A stretch of DNA of 21,494 nt from an uncultured Gemmobacter sp. (GTDB taxonomy: Bacteria > Pseudomonadota > Alphaproteobacteria > Rhodobacterales > Rhodobacteraceae), in NCBI GenBank assembly GCA_937983495.1, contig CALKAA010000427.1, positions 1-21,494 of the forward strand. Reading direction: 5' to 3'. Positions 7,560 through 13,834 of the stretch are shown in pieces. Numbering within the stretch: the first letter of the stretch is position 1; each line of letters opens with the position of its first letter. The translations under genes were made by a program, and so were the position numbers. Under the pieces are notes generated by a model. The model was not told the origin of the DNA. It saw only the letters and a program-made list of their open reading frames with translations, and made no database searches.

Positions 7560-8317
7560 TGTTTACCGAAGATCAACTTTCGGATGACAATTTCCTGAAT
7601 GGGCGGTTGCGGTTGTGGCAACCCCTGCGCGGATACCGCGCCGCGACGGACCCTGTTCTTCTGGCGGCGGCTTGCCCGGCCGCGGCTGGGGACAGTGTGC
7701 TGGATCTGGGCTGTGGTGCCGGGGCGGCGGCGCTGTGCCTGGCAGTCCGTGTGCCTGGGGTCAAACTGGCCGGGTTGGAACTTCAATCCGGTTATGCAGA
7801 ACTCGCGCGGCGCAATGCGGCGCGAAATGGAATCGAAATGGAAGTGGCCGAAGGAGATCTGCGCGCCACGCCAGTAGCGCTTCGCCGGGATTTTGATCAT
7901 GTGATCTGCAATCCGCCTTACTATCCGGCAGGCGGCACGCCTTCGCCTGTGGCAATGCGCGCCATCGCCATGCAGGTCGAGGAAGTGCCGCTGATGGATT
8001 GGATCGCATGTGCAGGACGGCGGCTGCGCCCAGGTGGCTGGCTGACCATGATCACCGGCACAGATGCGTTGCCCGTGCTTTTGGGGAGTTTGGGTAAGCT
8101 GGGTTCAGGCGCGGTTCTGCCGCTTGCCGCACGCTCCGGCCGGCCGGCCAAACGGGTGATTCTGCGCGCACGCAAGGGCGGCAAGACCCCGTTCCGCCTG
8201 CTGCCCCCGTTTGTGCTGCACCATGGGCCATCACATGACGGTGACCGCGAAGGCTACACGCTTGAGGCGAGCGAGATTTTGCGCGGTGGCAATGACTTTT
8301 CGGCGCAGTTTAGCTGA
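7559..8317 (+). CDS. TrmN6-type SAM-dependent methyltransferase
   Basis: This 252-residue class I methyltransferase has motif I VLDLGCGAG at 47-55 (SAM-binding glycine loop), an acidic residue at the end of beta-2 (LAGLELQ), and the NPPY motif (residues 118-121) typical of N6-adenine or N5-glutamine methylation. The N-terminal GRLRLWQPLRGYRAATDPVLL is characteristic of the COG4123 group, whose E. coli member YfiC/TrmN6 methylates A37 of tRNA-Val. In this group the target in Rhodobacterales is not proven, so tRNA adenine methylation is inference. The start codon overlaps the stop of the DUF2007 gene (TGATG). Confidence 0.88.
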   Translation: MFTEDQLSDDNFLNGRLRLWQPLRGYRAATDPVLLAAACPAAAGDSVLDLGCGAGAAALCLAVRVPGVKLAGLELQSGYAELARRNAARNGIEMEVAEGDLRATPVALRRDFDHVICNPPYYPAGGTPSPVAMRAIAMQVEEVPLMDWIACAGRRLRPGGWLTMITGTDALPVLLGSLGKLGSGAVLPLAARSGRPAKRVILRARKGGKTPFRLLPPFVLHHGPSHDGDREGYTLEASEILRGGNDFSAQFS

Positions 8318-8416
8318 ATGCTTCAGAATTGCCGCGTTGCGGCGGTGACATTTTGATGACAGACGCCGAAATCCGTGCTGCAATCATACCTGTCGAACAC
8401 ATCACAGGAGGTTTGC

Positions 8417-8584
8417 ATGACCGTCGCTTCGCATATCGTCGAACTGAAAAGGAAGCACGAGCACCTGTCGGAGATGGTTGAAAAGGCGCAACGCGCGCCA
8501 GGCAGCAGCGATCTGGAAATCGCTACGCTGAAAAAGCAGAAGATGAAGCTGAAGGAAGAGATCGAGCGCCTGACTCACGCATGA
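8417..8584 (+). CDS. DUF465 / YdcH-like small coiled-coil protein (55 aa)
   Basis: The small, highly charged, helical product (VASHIVELKRKHEHLSEMVE near the start, then LKKQKMKLKEEIERL at the end) fits the DUF465/YdcH family of cytosolic coiled-coil proteins of unknown function. The ATG at 8417 has a strong AGGAGG at 8406-8411; the frame runs further upstream but that part is not family-like. It is separated from the methyltransferase by 99 bases and converges on the exporter gene with a 7-base gap. Confidence 0.88.
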   Translation: MTVASHIVELKRKHEHLSEMVEKAQRAPGSSDLEIATLKKQKMKLKEEIERLTHA

Positions 8585-8591
8585 TGCGCGT

Positions 8592-9458
8592 TTAGCTGTG
8601 GTTGTGTTTCGCGCTGGCCCACGCGGCCAGCGCAGCACCAGCGGCGATCAGCACAGCGGCAATTGCCAAGATCAGAGATGGCGCAGCAATCCCTGCGAGA
8701 ACGAGCGCCAGCGTCGAAAGCAAGGGCGCAGCATAGGAGGCGACACCCAGCAACTGGATGTCGCCTTTTTTCATCCCGATGTCCCAGGTGAAAAACGCCA
8801 AGCCTACCGGCCCCAAGCCCAAGGCCAGCATCGAGAACCAGCCGCCTGCCCCCTGTGGCCAGACCGTCTGTTCCAGCAGCAGATGCGCCACCACCGACAG
8901 AACGGCGGTGGCCAGGCAATAAATGGTGACAGCCACAGTCGGCACCTGCCCCCAGAAGCGCGACGCGACAGAGTAGACGGCCCAGGTCACGGCACAGGCA
9001 AAAGCCAACGCGAGCCCAAGCGCATTGCTCTCGCCCCCCTCCCGAGCCAAGACAATCAGCGTTGCTCCGGCAAAGGCGATCAAGGCGCCAAGAATATGCA
9101 TTGAGCTCAACCGCTCTCCCGGCAGCGCTCCAGCCAGCAGCACAATGAAAAGCGGCCAAAGATAGGCAATCAGCCCGGTTTCAGCCGCTGGAGCAAGCCG
9201 GAAGGCTGTGAAATACAGAAAATGATAGCCAAAAAGCCCAAGTGTGCCCAAGAGATAGACCTTGACAGGCACCTTGCGCAGCAGGGTCATTTGCCCGGTT
9301 GACACAGTCCAGACCAGACCAATGACACCACCAATCGCAAAGCAGACCGCGTTCAGCAGAAACGGTGGCACGGGTGCTGAACCTATTGTCAAAAGCGCCA
9401 GAAGCGCCCAAAGCAGAATGGCAGAGAAGCCGATCAGGGTGGCGCGGACACGAGACAT
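8592..9458 (-). CDS. EamA/DMT-family transporter, YddG-like exporter
   Basis: This 288-residue protein is very hydrophobic, with about ten predicted membrane helices in two EamA repeats, the size and layout of the drug/metabolite transporter superfamily. The N-terminus (RATLIGFSAILLWALLALL) resembles the aromatic amino-acid exporter YddG, so an inner-membrane exporter of amino acids or related metabolites is plausible; the substrate cannot be read from sequence. The ATG at 9458 has AGGAA upstream. It lies downstream of phbB on the same strand but is separated by a good terminator, so it is probably its own unit. It is convergent with the DUF465 gene. Confidence 0.9.
   Translation of the reverse strand: MSRVRATLIGFSAILLWALLALLTIGSAPVPPFLLNAVCFAIGGVIGLVWTVSTGQMTLLRKVPVKVYLLGTLGLFGYHFLYFTAFRLAPAAETGLIAYLWPLFIVLLAGALPGERLSSMHILGALIAFAGATLIVLAREGGESNALGLALAFACAVTWAVYSVASRFWGQVPTVAVTIYCLATAVLSVVAHLLLEQTVWPQGAGGWFSMLALGLGPVGLAFFTWDIGMKKGDIQLLGVASYAAPLLSTLALVLAGIAAPSLILAIAAVLIAAGAALAAWASAKHNHS
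8611..8633 (+). terminator. Perfect 9-bp hairpin after DUF465, inside exporter 3' coding end
   Basis: GCGCTGGCC (8611-8619) pairs exactly with GGCCAGCGC (8625-8633) around a 5-base loop, starting 27 bases after the DUF465 stop. It lies within the last codons of the convergent exporter gene, so it may serve as a 3' structure for the plus-strand transcript. There is no T-run, and its GC-rich Ala-rich coding context could produce such a stem by chance. Confidence 0.3.
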
Positions 9459-9507
9459 CAGAGTTCCTGTTTTCGGGCAATCTGCCGGTCACATCAGGCC
9501 GCCGCAA

Positions 9508-9539
9508 GCAAAAAGGCCCGCATATCGCGGACCTTTTGC
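9508..9539 (-). terminator. Intrinsic terminator downstream of phbB
   Basis: On the minus strand, GCAAAAGGTCCGC pairs with GCGGGCCTTTTTGC around a short AT loop, with one bulged base and one mismatch. The A-tract/T-tract arms and GC core are the classical shape of a rho-independent terminator. It lies 18-49 bases beyond the phbB stop and 50 bases before the exporter start, separating the two genes. Confidence 0.8.
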
Positions 9540-9556
9540 ACCCGATTTCGACGCGG

Positions 9557-10282
9557 TCAGACGAAGAACTGACCACCATTCGCGCTGATGGTCGAGCCGG
9601 TGATGAAGCCTGCGTCATCAGACGCCAGGAACACCACACAGCGTGCGATTTCCTCCGGCTCCCCCAGCCGTCCGACCGGAATCTGCGGGATGATACGCTC
9701 GCTCAGCACTTTTTCATCAATCGCCTTCACCATCTCGGTGCCGATGTAACCGGGGCAAATGGCATTGACGGTGATGCCGGCACGCGCGCCCTCTTGGGCA
9801 AGTGCCTTGGTAAAGCCAAGATCGCCCGATTTGGCAGCGGAGTAGTTCGCCTGCCCAGCCTGGCCTTTCTGCCCGTTGATCGACGAAATGTTGATGATAC
9901 GGCCAAACTTGCGGTCACGCATGCCAGACCACAGCGGGTGCGACATGTTGAACAGACCGGTCAGGTTGGTATCGATCACCTCTTTCCACTGCGCCGGCGT
10001 CATCTTGTGGAACATGGCATCGCGGGTAATGCCTGCATTGTTGACCAGCACGCCGACGGGCCCCAGGTCAGCTTCAACCTTGGCGATGCCAGCCGCGCAG
10101 GCATCGTAGTCGGCAACAGACCATTTATAGGTCGGGATGCCGGTCTCCTTGGTAAAGGCCGCAGCCGCCTCGTCATTGCCAGCATAGTTGGCAGCCACGG
10201 AATAGCCCGCATTTTTCAAAGCGATCGAGATGGCAGCGCCAATGCCGCGCGACCCCCCGGTAACCAAAGCAACTTTCGACAT
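9557..10282 (-). CDS. phbB: Acetoacetyl-CoA reductase (PHB synthesis)
   Basis: This NADPH-dependent short-chain dehydrogenase reduces acetoacetyl-CoA to (R)-3-hydroxybutyryl-CoA, the monomer precursor of polyhydroxybutyrate. Visible motifs are the cofactor loop GGSRGIG at 9-15, NNAG at 81-84, and the catalytic triad Ser134, Tyr147 and Lys151 (YSAAK). The segment HKMTPAQWKEVIDTNL and the C-terminal GSTISANGGQFFV are characteristic of PhbB rather than FabG, and the length of 241 is typical. The ATG at 10282 has GAGGAGG a few bases upstream. phbA lies upstream on the same strand; a 115-base gap with a strong hairpin separates them. The PHB synthase gene is not in this window. Confidence 0.96.
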   Translation of the reverse strand: MSKVALVTGGSRGIGAAISIALKNAGYSVAANYAGNDEAAAAFTKETGIPTYKWSVADYDACAAGIAKVEADLGPVGVLVNNAGITRDAMFHKMTPAQWKEVIDTNLTGLFNMSHPLWSGMRDRKFGRIINISSINGQKGQAGQANYSAAKSGDLGFTKALAQEGARAGITVNAICPGYIGTEMVKAIDEKVLSERIIPQIPVGRLGEPEEIARCVVFLASDDAGFITGSTISANGGQFFV

Positions 10283-10334
10283 GATTCCTCCTCGAGAAAG
10301 TCCGTTCTTGAAATCTAGCTACCGAACAAACGAA

Positions 10335-10359
10335 AGGGGCGCAAGAATATTGCGCCCCT
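10335..10359 (-). terminator. Strong hairpin between phbA and phbB (terminator, attenuator or operator)
   Basis: AGGGGCGCAA (10335-10344) pairs perfectly with TTGCGCCCCT (10350-10359) around a 5-base loop. On the plus strand it is followed by TATTTTTTC; on the minus strand (the phb direction) by a weaker T-rich tail, TTTCGTTTGTT. It could end part of the phbA transcripts and so lower phbB expression. Its core, GCGCAA-N5-TTGCGC, is repeated upstream of phbA, so it may instead or also be a protein-binding operator. Confidence 0.6.
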
Positions 10360-10374
10360 ATTTTTTCTTTCGCA

Positions 10375-10384
10375 GCAATATTGC
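10375..10384. repeat. Palindrome GCAATATTGC next to the phbA-phbB hairpin
   Basis: This is a perfect 10-base palindrome. With the two bases after it, it shares AATATTGCGC with the hairpin 30 bases away. Two similar elements in a 115-base gap suggest a pair of binding half-sites or sites for a dimeric regulator. Confidence 0.45.
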
Positions 10385-10397
10385 GCACACGCAGAAA

Positions 10398-11573
10398 TCA
10401 GGCGCGTTCCAGACACATGGCAACACCCATGCCACCACCAATGCACAACGTCGCCAAGCCCTTCTTCGCGCCGGCACGGCCCATCTCAAACAGCAGCGTG
10501 TTCAGGATGCGGCAGCCGCTAGCCCCGATCGGGTGGCCGATGGCGATGGCCCCACCGTTCACATTCACCTTGGCGGGGTCCCAGCCCATATCCTTGTTCA
10601 CGGCGCAAGCCTGCGCGGCGAAAGCCTCGTTCGCCTCAATCAGATCGAGGTCTGCCACGGACCAGCCCGCCTTTTGCAGCGCCTTGCGGCTGGCATGGAT
10701 CGGGCCCACACCCATGATCGACGGATCAAGGCCAGCAGTCGCATAGGATGCAATGCGGGCGAGCGGGGTCAGCCCCCGGCGTGCGGCCTCAGCCTCGGTC
10801 ATCAAGACAACCGCCGCCGCGCCATCATTGATGCCGGAGGCGTTCCCCGCAGTGACGGACCCCTCTTTGGTGAAGGCCGGCTTGAGCTTGGCCATGCTGT
10901 CCAGCGTCGCACCATGGCGGATATATTCGTCAGCATCGACGATCGTGTCGCCCTTGCGCGTCTTCACCGTGAAGGGGATGATCTCATCCTTGAACTTGCC
11001 AGCCTTCTGGGCAGCTTCGGCCTTGTTCTGGCTTGCCAATGCAAATTCATCCTGCATGTCGCGGCTGATCTGCCATTGGTTCGCCACGTTTTCGGCAGTC
11101 TGCCCCATGTGATAGCCGTTGAAAGCGTCCCAGAGGCCGTCCTTGATCATCGAATCGATGAATTTCATATCGCCCATTTTCTGCCCTGCGCGCAGATGCG
11201 CCACATGGGGGGAAAGCGACATGTTCTCTTGCCCGCCAGCGACCACGATCTCGGCATCGCCAAGCTGGACATGTTGTGCGCCAAGGGCGACCGCCCGCAG
11301 GCCAGAACCGCACACCTGATTGAGCGACCATGCCGAGGCCTCTTTGGCGAGACCGGCCAGGATATGTGCCTGCCGGGCAGGATTCTGTCCCTGCCCTGCT
11401 GTCAGAACCTGACCCAGAATCGTTTCCGACACTTCCGCCTTTTCAAGACCTGCCCGCGCAACAACAGCCTCGATCACAGCAGCGCCAAGTTCATGCGCGG
11501 GTGTATTCGCGAAAGAGCCGTTGAAGCTGCCAACGGCCGTGCGCCCGGCAGATACGATAACAACATTGGTCAT
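10398..11573 (-). CDS. phbA: Acetyl-CoA acetyltransferase (beta-ketothiolase, PHB synthesis)
   Basis: This biosynthetic thiolase condenses two acetyl-CoA to acetoacetyl-CoA, the first step of polyhydroxybutyrate synthesis. The 391-residue product has the acyl-accepting Cys88 in NQVCGSGLRA, His347 in GGAIAIGHPIGASG, and Cys377 in CIGGGMG, each one residue off the classical Zoogloea positions 89/348/378. The frame is open to 11606, but the ATG at 11573 (MTNVVIVSAGRTAVG) has GGGAGAGGA upstream and matches family N-termini. phbB follows on the same strand after 115 bases. The upstream region contains a copy of the palindrome also found downstream of this gene. Confidence 0.96.
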   Translation of the reverse strand: MTNVVIVSAGRTAVGSFNGSFANTPAHELGAAVIEAVVARAGLEKAEVSETILGQVLTAGQGQNPARQAHILAGLAKEASAWSLNQVCGSGLRAVALGAQHVQLGDAEIVVAGGQENMSLSPHVAHLRAGQKMGDMKFIDSMIKDGLWDAFNGYHMGQTAENVANQWQISRDMQDEFALASQNKAEAAQKAGKFKDEIIPFTVKTRKGDTIVDADEYIRHGATLDSMAKLKPAFTKEGSVTAGNASGINDGAAAVVLMTEAEAARRGLTPLARIASYATAGLDPSIMGVGPIHASRKALQKAGWSVADLDLIEANEAFAAQACAVNKDMGWDPAKVNVNGGAIAIGHPIGASGCRILNTLLFEMGRAGAKKGLATLCIGGGMGVAMCLERA

Positions 11574-11649
11574 GGATGGTCCTCTCCCTTGGCCGATGCG
11601 GGGCAATCAACCGCCGCTTTGCAGCATGGGTAGGCCGTTACGCAGCGTC

Positions 11650-11666
11650 GCGCAAGAAAATTGCGC
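11650..11666. promoter_or_regulatory. Operator-like palindrome upstream of phbA
   Basis: GCGCAA-GAAAA-TTGCGC is a 6+5+6 inverted repeat, 77 bases upstream of the phbA start. It is identical at 16 of 17 bases to 10339-10355 between phbA and phbB. The spacing of half-site centres, about one helical turn, fits a dimeric DNA-binding protein. A PHB regulator such as PhaR, which in relatives recognises TGC/GCA-type elements, is a natural candidate, but this is inference. Confidence 0.5.
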
Positions 11667-11718
11667 AAAACACCCGTTTCGCTTTTCGCATATCTGCCAT
11701 GACATCCATCGAATAGCC

Positions 11719-12549
11719 TCAAGCCCGTTTGCTCGCCTCTTGCGGCAGAAAGGCAGGGCGAAGACTGGGCGCACCAAAAAGGTAGCCCTGCAAGCAGTCC
11801 ATGCCTATGGACTGCAAATAGGCTGCCTCCTCAGCCGTCTCGACAGATTCGGCGACGGCGAACATCTCGAACTGTCTTGCGATAGACAGCAGCGCACGGG
11901 TCAGAACCTGGTTGTCCGGGTCACGATGGATATTGCGAATGAACTGGCCGTCGATCTTGATGATGTCGAAAAAGAAATCCTTGAAGTAGCGGAAAGCGGT
12001 AAAGCCAGCTCCGAAATCGTCCAACGCGAAGGCGATGCCCTCGCGTTGCAGATCGTCCATGAAGGCGGTGACGATCTCGGGCACCAGCATGGCCGAACTT
12101 TCAGTGATTTCAAGGATCAACCGTTCGCCGACAGTCGGGGAAAGCTGCAAACCCTTCTTCAAGGTGCGCATCCAGCGTGGATAGCCAATCGAACGGGCCG
12201 ACATATTGACCGATATCCGCACATCGGAATGACGCGCGAGCGTCTGAAGGCCAAGCTCAAGCGCCGCGCAGTCGATCATGCGGCCAAGTTCCTGTGTTTC
12301 GACAGCCCCCATGAAATCCTTGGCCGGGATGACGCGGCCCTTTTCATCCAGAACCCGGACCAGCGCTTCCCAGAACGCAGTCCGCCCGGGATCAGCCGCC
12401 AGCACGACCGGCTGAAAAGCCAACCGAACGCGCCCTTTCTGCAAAGCCTCCTGCACCATGAGCATGGTCTGCTTGTCCTGCTCGGAGACCACGAAAGCCA
12501 GAGGATTGGCATCCGCGCCGCCCATGCCATTTCTGCGATCGACTGCCAT
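11719..12549 (-). CDS. EAL-domain c-di-GMP phosphodiesterase (stand-alone)
   Basis: The protein is an EAL domain with a short N-terminal extension and no sensor or membrane domain visible. All residues expected for catalysis are present: Glu61 in the EAL motif (EALVRV), Asn115 (VNMSA), Glu147 (LEITE), Asp177-Asp178 (LDDFGAG), Lys198 (IKIDG), Glu234 (AESVE) and Gln254 (QGYLFG). It should therefore be able to hydrolyse c-di-GMP to pGpG, lowering the signal that promotes sessile growth. The frame can begin at a TTG at 12630, but the ATG at 12549 has AAGGGGG just upstream and leaves room for a promoter before the divergent tag gene. With the ATG the product is 276 residues. It is on the same strand as phbA, 145 bases upstream of the phbA start, and probably independent. 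Confidence 0.92.
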   Translation of the reverse strand: MAVDRRNGMGGADANPLAFVVSEQDKQTMLMVQEALQKGRVRLAFQPVVLAADPGRTAFWEALVRVLDEKGRVIPAKDFMGAVETQELGRMIDCAALELGLQTLARHSDVRISVNMSARSIGYPRWMRTLKKGLQLSPTVGERLILEITESSAMLVPEIVTAFMDDLQREGIAFALDDFGAGFTAFRYFKDFFFDIIKIDGQFIRNIHRDPDNQVLTRALLSIARQFEMFAVAESVETAEEAAYLQSIGMDCLQGYLFGAPSLRPAFLPQEASKRA

Positions 12550-12650
12550 GCTGCCCCCTTGGACTTCAAATCCTCGACAGGTTTGCCGGGTAGAGGTAAA
12601 GACAGAATGAAAGTTCTCATTTAGTTCCAATCTTAATGAAAGGAAGCGCC

Positions 12651-13220
12651 TTGCCTGAGAGATGCGCCTGGTGTGGCACCGACCCGCTTTATGTGGCTTA
12701 TCATGACGAGGAATGGGGCGTGCCGGAACGTGATGGTCGACGCCTGTTTGAGATGGTGATCCTGGAGGGTTTCCAGGCCGGGCTGAGCTGGATCACGATT
12801 TTGCGCAAGCGCGAGAATTTTCGAGCGGCTTTTCAAGGATTTGACCCCGATGTTCTGGCGCAATGGGGCGAAACCGATGTCCTGCGGTTGCTGTCAGATG
12901 CCGGGATCGTCCGCCATCGCGGCAAGATCGAAGGCGCGATCACAGGGGCAAGAGCCTTTCAGCGCATCGAGGCCCGTGAAGGCTTTTCGACATTCTTGTG
13001 GAACTTTGTCGGAGGACAGCCGATCCAGACATCCTTGGTGTCGCTGGAGCAGGCGCGGGCGCACAGCCCCGAATCGCAGGCAATGTCGAAAGCTCTCAAG
13101 GCAGAGGGGTTCAAGTTCTGCGGCCCGACCATCACCTATGCCTTCATGCAGGCATGTGGCATGGTGAATGACCACTTGCTGAGCTGCCCCTGGCACGCGA
13201 AGACGGCCGCTCTCGCCTAA
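12651..13220 (+). CDS. tag: DNA-3-methyladenine glycosylase I
   Basis: Tag removes 3-methyladenine from alkylated DNA, starting base-excision repair. Numbering from a TTG start at 12651, the product has Cys5, His18, His175 and Cys179 at the zinc-ligand positions, the catalytic-region Glu39 in LEGFQAGLSW, and Trp47. These are offset by one from E. coli Tag in the N-terminal part, where they are Cys4, His17, Glu38 and Trp46. An in-frame ATG at 12636 would add five residues but has no Shine-Dalgarno, while AGGA lies 7 bases before the TTG; I prefer the TTG. The characteristic DPLYVAYHDEEWG and the C-terminal CGMVNDHLLSCPWH are present. It is divergent from the EAL gene and convergent with the TlpA-like gene. 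Confidence 0.94.
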   Translation: MPERCAWCGTDPLYVAYHDEEWGVPERDGRRLFEMVILEGFQAGLSWITILRKRENFRAAFQGFDPDVLAQWGETDVLRLLSDAGIVRHRGKIEGAITGARAFQRIEAREGFSTFLWNFVGGQPIQTSLVSLEQARAHSPESQAMSKALKAEGFKFCGPTITYAFMQACGMVNDHLLSCPWHAKTAALA

Positions 13221-13229
13221 GCAGGCCCC

Positions 13230-13250
13230 CGATTTTTCGACGAAAAATCG
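13230..13250. terminator. Perfect palindrome between convergent tag and tlpA genes
   Basis: CGATTTTTCG (13230-13239), one central A, then CGAAAAATCG (13241-13250): a 10+1+10 perfect inverted repeat. As RNA it can fold with an 8-bp stem and 5-base loop. The arms carry five T or five A, so each strand has a T-run inside the stem rather than after it. It sits between the ends of two convergent genes, 9 bases from each, where a bidirectional terminator is expected. I recall similar short palindromes in Rhodobacterales genomes, but only this copy is in the window. Confidence 0.6.
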
Positions 13251-13258
13251 TCAGCCCT

Positions 13259-13807
13259 CTATTTGATAAGGGCGTCAATCACCGCATGGGCCTCGGGCGC
13301 GTTCCAGTCGGCATCGCCGATCAGCCGCCCGACCTCCTGCCCTTCAGGGTTCAAGATCACGGTGACCGGCAGGCCTGCCACGCCCATGCTGCGCGCCAAT
13401 TCCATCTTTGGATCGCGCAGCGCTTGCAGATGCTGCACACCCGCTTCATCGAAGAAATCGGTAATGCCCTGTACCGCATTGCGCCCGGTCGCAACCGTCA
13501 CCACCTCGAACCGCTCTCCCCCCTTCGCGGTTTGCAGCGCCCCGAGCGAAGGCATCTCGGTCCGGCAGGGTGGGCACCAGGTGGCCCAGAAATTCACCAA
13601 CACCCATTTGCCGCGAAACTCGGACAGGCTGCGCGGGGCGTCATCCATCCCCAGCAGCGCGACATCGGGCAAGGTCTGCGGTTCTGCGAAGCTGAGCTTC
13701 TGCATGTCGCCCGCGCGCAGCGCATCGGCGGCGGCAAGATCGGCCGCAGCCGGGTTTGCACCGAACAGCAAGGCCGTATAAAGAACGGCAGCACGAATTG
13801 GCAGCAT
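13259..13807 (-). CDS. TlpA-like periplasmic thioredoxin (thiol:disulfide interchange)
   Basis: The 182-residue product has a signal peptide or membrane anchor (MLPIRAAVLYTALLFGANPAA) and a thioredoxin-fold domain with the redox motif WCPPC at 77-81 and the cis-proline loop GLPVTV at about 146-151. The surrounding NFWATWCPPCRTEMP is typical of TlpA/ResA/CcmG-type proteins, which reduce specific disulfides in the periplasm, often in cytochrome c or oxidase maturation. No cytochrome maturation genes are adjacent, so the client is unknown. The open frame runs to 14008, but the ATG at 13807 has GGAGGGG just before it and begins the signal peptide. Its start lies 27 bases from the divergent argH start. 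Confidence 0.92.
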   Translation of the reverse strand: MLPIRAAVLYTALLFGANPAAADLAAADALRAGDMQKLSFAEPQTLPDVALLGMDDAPRSLSEFRGKWVLVNFWATWCPPCRTEMPSLGALQTAKGGERFEVVTVATGRNAVQGITDFFDEAGVQHLQALRDPKMELARSMGVAGLPVTVILNPEGQEVGRLIGDADWNAPEAHAVIDALIK

Positions 13808-13834
13808 TTCCCCTCCGTAAAGACAGGCCCGAAG

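Noticed and set aside
10230..11633. 467-codon plus-strand open frame covering phbA and part of phbB
   Set aside because: It runs antisense to phbA, with no ribosome-binding site and low-complexity His/Arg-rich translation; phbA has all thiolase motifs.
12550..12630. TTG-started extension of the EAL protein
   Set aside because: It would leave almost no room for a promoter between divergent genes and has no clear ribosome-binding site; the ATG at 12549 has AAGGGGG upstream.
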